From Sphingobacteriaceae bacterium UBA2059 (GTDB lineage: Bacteria; Bacteroidota; Bacteroidia; Sphingobacteriales; Sphingobacteriaceae), in the NCBI GenBank assembly GCA_002332615.1, contig DDAL01000032.1, positions 1 to 13,746 on the forward strand: 13,746 nucleotides of DNA, given 5' to 3'. Of this stretch, positions 7,318 through 13,400 are shown piece by piece. The position numbers and the translations under genes are program-made. Position 1 is the first letter of the stretch. Every line of letters begins with the position of its first letter. Under the pieces are notes generated by a model. That model ran no database searches. It was not told the origin of the DNA and was given only the letters and a program-made list of their open reading frames with translations.

Positions 7318-7812
7318 ATGCCAAGGATAGGGCTTTTGTCAGACACTCATAATTACCTGGACGAGCAGGTATTTGAACACTTTAAAGAATGCGATGAAAT
7401 ATGGCATGCCGGCGACTTCGGGTCGTTGGAACTAGCCGACAGGCTGGCTGCTTTTAAACCGCTGAGAGGCGTATATGGTAATATTGACGATAGGGATGTG
7501 CGATTGGTGTATCCTGAAGTCTTGAGGTTTAAATGTGAAGAAGTGCAGGTTATGATGGTTCATATAGGCGGGTACCCCGGCCATTACTCACCGGGTGTTC
7601 GCGAAAATTTATATAAAAGCCCTCCTCAATTATTTATTTCTGGCCATTCGCATATTTTAAAAGTGATGAATGACCCGCGCATAGGTACTCTGCACATGAA
7701 TCCGGGTGCTGCGGGTCGTCATGGCTGGCATAAGATAAGAACCTTGTTACGTTTTAGTATTTCTGAAAAAAGAATCCATAATTTAGAAGTAATCGAACTA
7801 GGAAAAAGATAA
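7318..7812 (+). CDS. YfcE/MJ0936-type metallophosphoesterase
   Basis: Small calcineurin-like phosphodiesterase of 164 residues. It has all the two-metal site motifs in order: D9-x-H11 in LLSDTH, GD33 in HAGDFG, GN55 in YGNID, H82 in MVHIGG, and GH110-x-H112 in SGHSH. The length and compact layout match the YfcE/MJ0936 group, whose members hydrolyse model phosphodiesters. The natural substrate is unknown. It starts one base after the preceding stop codon and ends 19 bases before fbp, so it is probably translated from the same mRNA as the methyltransferase and fbp. No signal peptide is seen, so it should act in the cytoplasm. Confidence 0.88.
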   Translation: MPRIGLLSDTHNYLDEQVFEHFKECDEIWHAGDFGSLELADRLAAFKPLRGVYGNIDDRDVRLVYPEVLRFKCEEVQVMMVHIGGYPGHYSPGVRENLYKSPPQLFISGHSHILKVMNDPRIGTLHMNPGAAGRHGWHKIRTLLRFSISEKRIHNLEVIELGKR

Positions 7813-7831
7813 CCCAATCAAACAACCAACT

Positions 7832-8839
7832 ATGGCCAAATTGCAAACTCTGGGGCAGTTTATTGTAGAAAAACAAAAAGACTTTCCCTATGCCAAAGGA
7901 GAATTTACGCGTCTGATCAGCGACATTGGTATTGCCGCTAAAATTGTTCACCGCGAGGTAAACAAAGCCGGACTGGTGAACATCTTAGGAGAACACGGTA
8001 CTCAAAATACTCATGGCGAGGACCAGAAGAAACTAGATGTATTTGCTAACGAGCAGTTTATATCGGCACTACGGTCTGGAGGGGAGTGTTGTATTGTCGT
8101 TTCTGAAGAAAATGATGAACCGATTTTTATTGAATCGGAAGTATCCAAAGACGCTAAATACATTATTGCCATTGACCCCTTGGACGGCTCGTCTAATATT
8201 GATGTAAATGTATCTGTAGGAACAATTTTTTCGGTATACAGGCGAAAGTCTGTAAACGGCAGAGCCACCCTGGAAGATGCGCTGCAAAAAGGTACGGAGC
8301 AGCTTGCCGCGGGTTATATCGTATACGGATCGTCAACTATGCTTGTGTATACGACCGGAAATGGCGTAAATGGCTTTACGCTCGATCCGTCTATCGGTGA
8401 ATTCTGTCTGTCGCATCCTGAGCTTAAAATACCATCAAAAGGTACTATTTACTCTATCAATGAGGGAAATTACGTGCACTTTCCTCTTGGGGTGAAAAAA
8501 TACATTAAGTACTGTCAGGTAGAGGATGAGGCGAGTAGCAGGCCTTACTCTTCCCGGTACATCGGATCGATGGTATCAGATCTTCATCGTAACCTAATCA
8601 AAGGCGGAATTTTTATTTATCCAACGACTTCACAGGCGCCAAAGGGTAAGCTGAGGCTGGTGTATGAGTGTAACCCTATGGCTTTTATAATTGAGCAGGC
8701 CGGTGGTAGGGCAAGTAATGGCAGTACCCGCATACTGAAACTGGATGTGGATTCATTGCATCAGCGTTCGGCAATATTTATCGGTTCGGCAGAAATGGTG
8801 CTTCAGGCCGAAGCTATGCTAAACGAATTCGGTTATTAG
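7832..8839 (+). CDS. fbp: Fructose-1,6-bisphosphatase, class I
   Basis: Gluconeogenic enzyme that removes the 1-phosphate of fructose 1,6-bisphosphate to give fructose 6-phosphate. It has 335 residues, close to the 332 of E. coli Fbp. Metal-site motifs are clear: SEE at 91-93, DPLDGSSN at 115-122, and the class I signature GKLRLVYECNPMA at 272-284, where E279 is the expected metal ligand. It lies 19 bases after the phosphoesterase gene. Its TAG stop overlaps the TAA of the convergent rnhA gene (shared bases 8836-8839). No terminator hairpin is visible between the two convergent genes. Confidence 0.95.
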   Translation: MAKLQTLGQFIVEKQKDFPYAKGEFTRLISDIGIAAKIVHREVNKAGLVNILGEHGTQNTHGEDQKKLDVFANEQFISALRSGGECCIVVSEENDEPIFIESEVSKDAKYIIAIDPLDGSSNIDVNVSVGTIFSVYRRKSVNGRATLEDALQKGTEQLAAGYIVYGSSTMLVYTTGNGVNGFTLDPSIGEFCLSHPELKIPSKGTIYSINEGNYVHFPLGVKKYIKYCQVEDEASSRPYSSRYIGSMVSDLHRNLIKGGIFIYPTTSQAPKGKLRLVYECNPMAFIIEQAGGRASNGSTRILKLDVDSLHQRSAIFIGSAEMVLQAEAMLNEFGY

Positions 8840-9294
8840 CTGGCGCATTCCTGCTCAAAAAATAAATCTGGCGGTAAGTCTCGCTTTTTATAAGCGGCAA
8901 CGGCAAGCTGGTCACACCGTTCGTTTTCCGGGTGGCCGGCATGCCCTTTTATCCATTTAAACTTGACCGTATGTTGTTTATAAACAGCTAGAAAGCGCAG
9001 CCAGAGGTCTTTGTTTTTCTTTCCCGCAAAGTTTTTAGCCTTCCAGGAAAATACCCACCTTTTTTCTACCGCATCTACAACGTATTTTGAATCAGAGTAT
9101 ACAATTACTGTTTGTCCCGGCTTCTTGATGGCTTCGAGCGCTACAATGACCGACAGGAGTTCCATGCGGTTATTTGTGGTTTTTCTGAACCCCCCCGACA
9201 GCTCTTTATAATGAGGGCCTGAGCGTAAGATAGCTCCGTAGCCTCCCGGACCCGGGTTTCCACTTGACGCTCCATCTGTAAACACTTCTATCAT
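8836..9294 (-). CDS. rnhA: Ribonuclease HI
   Basis: Cleaves the RNA strand of RNA-DNA hybrids, for example Okazaki primers and R-loops. From the ATG at 9294 it has 152 residues (E. coli 155). The DEDD catalytic set is intact: D7 in FTDGASSGNPGPGG, E45 in NNRMEL, D68 in VYSDSKYV and D128 in NERCDQLA, with the catalytic-loop histidine H118 in KGHAGHPENE. The frame continues upstream to a TTG at 9324, but that codon lies inside the TACCTTTG promoter box (9329-9322), so transcription should begin after it. MIEVFTDGA is the usual beginning of this family. Confidence 0.93.
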   Translation of the reverse strand: MIEVFTDGASSGNPGPGGYGAILRSGPHYKELSGGFRKTTNNRMELLSVIVALEAIKKPGQTVIVYSDSKYVVDAVEKRWVFSWKAKNFAGKKNKDLWLRFLAVYKQHTVKFKWIKGHAGHPENERCDQLAVAAYKKRDLPPDLFFEQECAS

Positions 9295-9321
9295 TCTGTA
9301 GCTGAGTAATGTTTTGGGCAA

Positions 9322-9329
9322 CAAAGGTA
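9322..9329 (-). promoter_or_regulatory. -7 element of the rnhA promoter
   Basis: TACCTTTG on the minus strand exactly fits TAnnTTTG and lies 27 bases before the rnhA ATG. I see no good TTTG or TTG at the expected -33 distance, so the match is partial. Confidence 0.5.
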
Positions 9330-9478
9330 AGTATTTAATCTAAACGCCTGTTTGCAGCAAGTTTCTAAAAAGAATGTACTGCCCAATTAAGGTCTAGTTA
9401 AAGTTTTGCTATTATTGTATTTTTAAGTGATGAAGGGGCAAAGGATGTGATTATTTTAATGAAATACCAGGTTATTAC

Positions 9479-11032
9479 ATGAATACTGAGGAAAGAAAAC
9501 TGTTTTCTATTACCAAAGATGCTTTAGAAAGTCTGCAACTATTAAAGGCGGCTCTTGATTCCAGCATAACTGGTATTGTTATTACCGACAATAGTTTGCC
9601 CGATAACCCTATTGTTTATTGCAACGAGTCATTTGAAAGGTTGACAGGTTATGGCCGCGATGAAATAATCGGCCGCAATTGCAGGTTTTTACAGGCAAAG
9701 GATAGAAAACAGGCTCAGCGTGACTATTTAAAGAAGGCAATTGAAGCGGGAGATTCCTGCAAGGTAGAGCTTAGGAATTACAAAAAAGACGGTACCTTAT
9801 TTTGGAATGAACTCTACCTGTCGCCCATTAAAAACGAAGAGGGCCGCATTACACACTTCATTGGCGTGCAGCATGATATCACCGATCGTAAAAAGGCTGA
9901 GCATGATCTGCAATATGAAAAAGAACAAATTGAAAAAATTGTACAGAAAAGAACTCATGATTTGAATGCCAGCCATGAGTATTTGAACAGTATTCTTCAA
10001 ACGGTCAGGGAAAGTTTGGTGGTGCTTGACCCTTCTTATAATGTATTAAGCGTGAATAATCATTTCCTTACCACTTTTAAAGTAAACGCTTCGGAAACCC
10101 AGGGTAAAAGTCTTTACGAGCTGGGCAACGGGCAGTGGAATATCAAGCCGCTTAAAGATCTTATTGAAGGTATCTTGCCTACCAGCAATCCTGTTTTGGG
10201 TTTTGAGGTAGATCACGAGTTCCCCCATATTGGCAGGAAGCTGATGTTGCTAAATGCGTACAGGATTGAGCTTGAGGGCGAATTCAAAGATCGAATTTTG
10301 CTTGCCATAGAAGATATTACTGATAAAAGAGCCATCGAGCAGCGCAAGGATGATTTCCTTTCGGTTGCTAGCCATGAACTGAAAACGCCTTTAACGACTA
10401 TAAAAGGCTATGTGCAACTTATACAACGACTGCTTCCTCCTACATCTTCCCAAAAGTTGAAAGATGTTTTAAATACAACTGCTATTCACATTGATCGTTT
10501 AAATCAATTGGTAAAAGACTTGCTTGACGTTTCGCGAATTCAGACGGGCAACGCAAGCATACATGCCGACTATTTTAACGTTAATAAAATGGTAGAAGAG
10601 GTAATTGAAGGGTTGAAGTACTCTATTACGAGTCATAAAATACATTTAAATGGGCAGGTAGACCAAGAGGTATATGGCGACGAGGCTCAGCTAAGCCAGG
10701 TTGTTATCAACCTGATATCAAATGCTATCAAGTATTCACCTAAGGCCGATTGTGTCGATATTTCTCTTTCTAAGGTAAGTGACTATCTTAAAGTATCGGT
10801 TACTGACTATGGGGTGGGCATAAGTCAGGCAGATCAGGAAAAAATATTTCAACGTTTTTATCGCGTAGGAGCGGTTCAGAAGCATTTTCCGGGCATGGGA
10901 ATAGGTTTATACATCTGTCAGCAAATTATAGAACAACATTTCGGCTATTTGTGGGTTGAGAGTGAAGAGGGTAAGGGATCAACTTTTAGCTTTACACTCC
11001 CTTTTAATGCAAGTACCGCTGATGGAGAATAA
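9479..11032 (+). CDS. LOV-domain blue-light-type sensor histidine kinase (LOV-PAS-HisKA-HATPase)
   Basis: Soluble sensor kinase of 517 residues with no membrane segment or signal peptide. Residues about 22-136 form a LOV domain with the flavin-adduct motif GRNCRFLQ (65-72, cysteine C68) and the FMN-contacting N100, N110 and Q131. The spacing from C68 to N100 to N110 (32 and 10) is the same as in Bacillus YtvA as I remember it. A charged helical linker (about 137-170) leads to a second PAS domain (about 171-283) containing GNGQWNIKPLKDL. The kinase core follows: H-box SHELKTPL with H299, N-box NLISNAIKYS (411-420), G1 DYGVG (443-447) and G2 GMGIG (472-476). The second PAS lacks a LOV cysteine. 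The gene overlaps its response regulator by 11 bases. Light sensing is inferred from residues, not shown. Confidence 0.93.
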   Translation: MNTEERKLFSITKDALESLQLLKAALDSSITGIVITDNSLPDNPIVYCNESFERLTGYGRDEIIGRNCRFLQAKDRKQAQRDYLKKAIEAGDSCKVELRNYKKDGTLFWNELYLSPIKNEEGRITHFIGVQHDITDRKKAEHDLQYEKEQIEKIVQKRTHDLNASHEYLNSILQTVRESLVVLDPSYNVLSVNNHFLTTFKVNASETQGKSLYELGNGQWNIKPLKDLIEGILPTSNPVLGFEVDHEFPHIGRKLMLLNAYRIELEGEFKDRILLAIEDITDKRAIEQRKDDFLSVASHELKTPLTTIKGYVQLIQRLLPPTSSQKLKDVLNTTAIHIDRLNQLVKDLLDVSRIQTGNASIHADYFNVNKMVEEVIEGLKYSITSHKIHLNGQVDQEVYGDEAQLSQVVINLISNAIKYSPKADCVDISLSKVSDYLKVSVTDYGVGISQADQEKIFQRFYRVGAVQKHFPGMGIGLYICQQIIEQHFGYLWVESEEGKGSTFSFTLPFNASTADGE

Positions 11033-11384
11033 AAAAGTTTTAATTTGTGACGACGACGAGGGCATAACTGAAATGCTTAAAACTCTTTTTGAAATAGAAG
11101 GTGCAGACGTAATTACAGAAAACAATAGTCTCGAGGTTTTTAAACTACTCAATGAGCAAAAACCCGATTTACTAATTCTGGATTTGTGGATGCCTGTTTT
11201 GTCAGGCGATCAGCTCCTGAAGTCTATCCGTCAAAAGCCTGATACTGCAGATATTCCGGTGCTGGTGGTTTCTGCCAGCCAGGATGGTCCGGCGGTTGCT
11301 AAAGAAGCCGGTGCAGATAGCTACGTTGCCAAACCCTTTGATATCTATAAGTTACTCAATGAGGCCAACAGCCTTTTGAGTTAA
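11022..11384 (+). CDS. Single-domain (CheY-like) response regulator
   Basis: A 120-residue protein that is one receiver domain with no output domain. Receiver residues are in place: acidic pair D11-D12, phospho-acceptor D54 in LILDLWMP, S84 in the conserved Ser/Thr position and K104 in AKPF. The ATG at 11022 lies inside the last codons of the kinase gene in another frame. A longer in-frame start at 10956 would add 22 residues with no receiver character, so the ATG giving MENKKVLICDDD is preferred. The 11-base overlap suggests translational coupling and makes the LOV kinase the natural phosphodonor. The target is unknown: it may pass phosphate on in a relay or act by protein binding. Confidence 0.9.
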   Translation: MENKKVLICDDDEGITEMLKTLFEIEGADVITENNSLEVFKLLNEQKPDLLILDLWMPVLSGDQLLKSIRQKPDTADIPVLVVSASQDGPAVAKEAGADSYVAKPFDIYKLLNEANSLLS

Positions 11385-11585
11385 AATCATCAAGCATTGT
11401 TTTTGTGCCGTCCTGAACATGAAGCGGTTCATTAGCGAGTTGCTTTCCAATGATTTTCTTTTTAGATGGTGATGATCTGTTGTGGCGCATTTTCATGTTA
11501 TGACGCCCTAATGGTGGATACTATTCCATGGCTTATACCATCAAGACGTTGCTCTATGATACAGGTTTATGTGTTATAATGTGTA

Positions 11586-11622
11586 TTTGCAAGTTTGGAT
11601 TGTTTATCGTAATATTGCGATA
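11586..11622 (+). promoter_or_regulatory. arsR promoter with overlapping ArsR-type operator
   Basis: ATCGTAATATTGCGAT (11606-11621) is a 16-bp dyad with one imperfect pair, extended to 18 bp by flanking T and A. TTTG (11586-11589) lies exactly 20 bases before TAATATTG (11610-11617), a one-mismatch TAnnTTTG box located inside the dyad. A bound ArsR dimer would cover the -7 region, which fits autorepression relieved by arsenite. A further ATCG half-site occurs at 11629-11632, just before the ATG at 11634. Confidence 0.7.
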
Positions 11623-11633
11623 TATTAAATCGT

Positions 11634-11966
11634 ATGGGAGCCAGCAAAACTGATTTATTTACTACGGAGCAGAATGAAATAGCTGCTATGGCTAAGGCAA
11701 TAGCGCATCCTGCCCGAATCGCCGTTTTACAGTATCTGATTAAAAAAAATGCTTGTGTATGCGGAGATTTGGTAGACGAACTGGGACTTGCACAGGCTAC
11801 AACATCTCAGCATTTAAAAGAGCTAAAAAAGGCAGGAATCATTCGGGGCACTATTGAGGGGGTTAGCGTTTGCTATTGTATAAACCCCTTGGTTTGGAAC
11901 AGGTATTCTACCTTATTTAACAGCTTTTTCAAACAGGCAGACCTGAGCGGGACTACGTGCTGTTGA
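11634..11966 (+). CDS. arsR: ArsR/SmtB-family arsenic-responsive repressor
   Basis: Winged-helix repressor of 110 residues that probably releases DNA when it binds arsenite. The ArsR helix-turn-helix is clear: AKAIAHPARIAVLQYL (20-35), then the recognition region LAQATTSQHLKELKKAG (52-68). C41 and C43 (ACVCGDL) lie at the position of the inducer-binding cysteines of R773-type ArsR. C80, C82 and a terminal C109-C110 pair are other candidate thiols. The third cysteine of the R773 motif (CVCDLC) is missing, so the third As(III) ligand must come from elsewhere. A dyad overlapping its promoter suggests autoregulation. arsM follows after 36 bases, so both are probably on one transcript. Confidence 0.9.
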   Translation: MGASKTDLFTTEQNEIAAMAKAIAHPARIAVLQYLIKKNACVCGDLVDELGLAQATTSQHLKELKKAGIIRGTIEGVSVCYCINPLVWNRYSTLFNSFFKQADLSGTTCC

Positions 11967-12002
11967 GACTCTCCATGATACTCCACCATATTAAGTAAAA
12001 AG

Positions 12003-12848
12003 ATGATAAAAACAGAAGAACAACTTAAAGAGCTAGTGAAACAAAAGTACACCGAAATTGCCTTTCAGGACAAAGAAACCAATCAGTCTTCCTGTTGTGG
12101 GGCCGGTGGCTGCTCTACTGAGGTCTATAATATTATGAGCGAAGACTATAGCGCTTTGGAAGGATATAATGCAGACGCGGATCTGGGTTTGGGCTGCGGA
12201 TTGCCTACCCACTTTGCAAAGATTAAAACAGGTGATGTGGTGATCGACCTTGGAAGCGGGGCGGGCAATGATGCATTTGTGGCCAGGGCTGAAGCCGGGG
12301 AGACGGGTAAGGTTATAGGTATTGACTTTACACCTGCAATGGTAAATAAGGCGCGTGAGAATGCTGAAAAGTTGGGATTTAATAATGTTGAATTTCGTCT
12401 TGGAGACATTGAAAACATGCCGGTATCTGCCAATACTGCCGACGTTATTTTAAGCAACTGTGTATTAAACCTCGTTCCCGACAAAAGAGCTGTTATTAAT
12501 GAGATTTTCAGGGTACTAAAACCTGGCGGACACTTCAGTATATCCGATATCGTGCTTGTAGGAGATCTGCCCGCGCCTTTACTTCAGGATGCAGAGATGT
12601 ATGCAGGCTGCATTGCGGGTGCAATTCAAAAGAGCGTCTATCTAAATTTAATCTCAGCTGCAGGCTTTATTGAAATTACGCTTCAAAAGGAAAAAGCGGT
12701 AATTATTCCAGATGATATTTTAAAGAACTATTTGGATGATAAAGAGATAGGGGAGTTCAGGAAAGGCTCTACCGGCATATTTAGCCTTACTGTGTATGCT
12801 GAAAAGCCTGTGGAAGCTTCTGCTTGCGGTCCCGGATGCTGTTGTTAA
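12003..12848 (+). CDS. arsM: Arsenite S-adenosylmethionine methyltransferase
   Basis: Methylates As(III) stepwise to methyl-, dimethyl- and possibly volatile trimethyl-arsenicals using SAM. The 281-residue protein has SAM motif I DLGSGAG (82-88), IGID (105-108) and the three cysteines typical of ArsM: C65 in GLGCGLP, C153 in SNCVLNL and C203 in YAGCIAGA. The NADADLGLGC-like region and the RVLKPGGHFSISD block (170-182) fit the family. It also has cysteine clusters at both ends: C31, C32 and C37 near the N-terminus, and C275, C279, C280 and C281 at the C-terminus, which could help capture arsenite. It is the second gene of an arsR-arsM unit. No arsB, acr3 or arsC gene is adjacent within the window. 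Confidence 0.93.
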   Translation: MIKTEEQLKELVKQKYTEIAFQDKETNQSSCCGAGGCSTEVYNIMSEDYSALEGYNADADLGLGCGLPTHFAKIKTGDVVIDLGSGAGNDAFVARAEAGETGKVIGIDFTPAMVNKARENAEKLGFNNVEFRLGDIENMPVSANTADVILSNCVLNLVPDKRAVINEIFRVLKPGGHFSISDIVLVGDLPAPLLQDAEMYAGCIAGAIQKSVYLNLISAAGFIEITLQKEKAVIIPDDILKNYLDDKEIGEFRKGSTGIFSLTVYAEKPVEASACGPGCCC

Positions 12849-13040
12849 GTACAGCGCAGTGAACTGGTGCTAGCTGTCCGATAAGATTTCTCCTACTCAA
12901 AGGGGTATAAGATAGGGTACTTATTCCAAATAAATGGCAGTACCTGGAGCACCAAAGCCAGCAGGCTCCCGTCGGAAATCCGTTAAGTGATAGATTGAGC
13001 GATAGCGGCTGTGTACAGGGATCGATGTAACCTTTAAAGA

Positions 13041-13073
13041 AAAGGGCAAAGACTTTTAAATCTTTGCCCTTTT
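13041..13073 (-). terminator. Terminator after tRNA-His, possibly bidirectional
   Basis: Bases 13041-13052 (AAAGGGCAAAGA) pair perfectly with 13061-13072 around an 8-base loop. On the minus strand TTTTCTTT follows, which suits termination of the tRNA-His transcript. On the plus strand only four T follow, but it may also stop the arsRM transcript, which has no other clear terminator in the 190 bases after arsM. Confidence 0.8.
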
Positions 13074-13078
13074 GTATG

Positions 13079-13153
13079 GGTGGAAGATCGGGCTCGAACC
13101 GACGACCCCTAGAACCACAATCTAGTGCTCTAACCAACTGAGCTACAACCACC
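13079..13153 (-). tRNA. tRNA-His (anticodon GTG)
   Basis: The minus strand folds into a cloverleaf: D stem GCTC/GAGC, anticodon stem CTAGA/TCTAG around loop TTGTGGT (anticodon GTG), and T arm GTCGG-TTCGAGC-CCGAT. The extra G-1 (13153) opposite C73 (13079) is the mark of tRNA-His. CCA is not encoded. In the acceptor stem GTGGTTG against CTTCCAC, pairs 5-68 and 6-67 are both U-U mismatches. The gene is flanked by its own promoter and terminator. Confidence 0.95.
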
Positions 13154-13169
13154 GTATTGTTTGGAGATG

Positions 13170-13201
13170 CAAAAATAATCGTTTCGATCTATCTATGCAA
13201 G
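13170..13201 (-). promoter_or_regulatory. Promoter of tRNA-His
   Basis: On the minus strand CTTG (13201-13198) is followed after 20 bases by TATTTTTG (13177-13170), an exact TAnnTTTG box. It lies 16 bases before the G-1 of the tRNA, so the 5' leader to be removed by RNase P would be only about 10 bases. Confidence 0.7.
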
Positions 13202-13262
13202 CTTTACATTAAATAAAAACTAACAATCTTTGATTTTTATGCAGATAAAACAAAAGTAAATC

Positions 13263-13293
13263 TTTGAAAATGACAGGTTATTGAATATATTTG
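13263..13293 (+). promoter_or_regulatory. Consensus promoter upstream of ubiX, for a short RNA or leader
   Basis: TTTG (13263-13266), 19 bases, then TATATTTG (13286-13293) is a perfect Bacteroidota promoter match. Transcription should begin near 13298-13302. No start codon with a convincing ORF follows before the terminator that ends near 13365. Confidence 0.75.
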
Positions 13294-13298
13294 TAACG

Positions 13299-13364
13299 CC
13301 CTCCCAAAGGGCATGTTTTTCATAGGTAGATGTAGGGTCGAATATTTATATTCGGCCCTTTTTT
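13299..13364 (+). ncRNA. Candidate small RNA (about 65 nt) or ubiX leader/attenuator
   Basis: Between the consensus promoter and the terminator lies a 65-70 base unit with two hairpins: GCCCT (13298-13302) with AGGGC (13308-13312), and an 11-bp terminator stem at 13334-13359. tRNA-His points the other way and arsM has a candidate terminator at 13041-13073, so no plus-strand gene directly upstream needs this terminator. Transcripts that read through would continue into ubiX, 36 bases further on. I do not recognise an RNA family. Boundaries are estimated from the promoter and terminator. Confidence 0.5.
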
Positions 13365-13365
13365 A
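13334..13365 (+). terminator. Rho-independent terminator before ubiX
   Basis: AGGGTCGAATA (13334-13344) pairs with TATTCGGCCCT (13349-13359) around a TTTA loop, with one G-U pair. It is followed by six T and then ATTTT. The T run is only on the plus strand, so it acts rightward. It ends 36 bases before the ubiX ATG. Confidence 0.85.
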
Positions 13366-13400
13366 TTTTAACTATCTTGTGAGCTGTTTGTTTACATTTA

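Noticed and set aside
9295..9324. N-terminal extension of RNase HI from TTG 9324
   Set aside because: The TTG lies inside the TACCTTTG promoter box, and the family normally begins at MIEVFTDGA.
10956..11021. 22-residue extension of the response regulator
   Set aside because: The extension is out-of-frame kinase sequence with no receiver character. The ATG at 11022 gives a standard receiver N-terminus.
11385..11585. Imperfect inverted repeats between the response regulator and arsR (such as GGCG...CGCC near 11485-11508)
   Set aside because: The stems are short with bulges and no T-tract follows, so I do not call a terminator. The response-regulator transcript end remains unassigned.
12787..13152. 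Minus-strand ORF of 121 residues across the tRNA-His
   Set aside because: Its N-terminal VAQLVRALDCGSRGRRFEP-like sequence is the well-known false translation of a tRNA gene, and the rest is antisense to arsM and the intergenic region.
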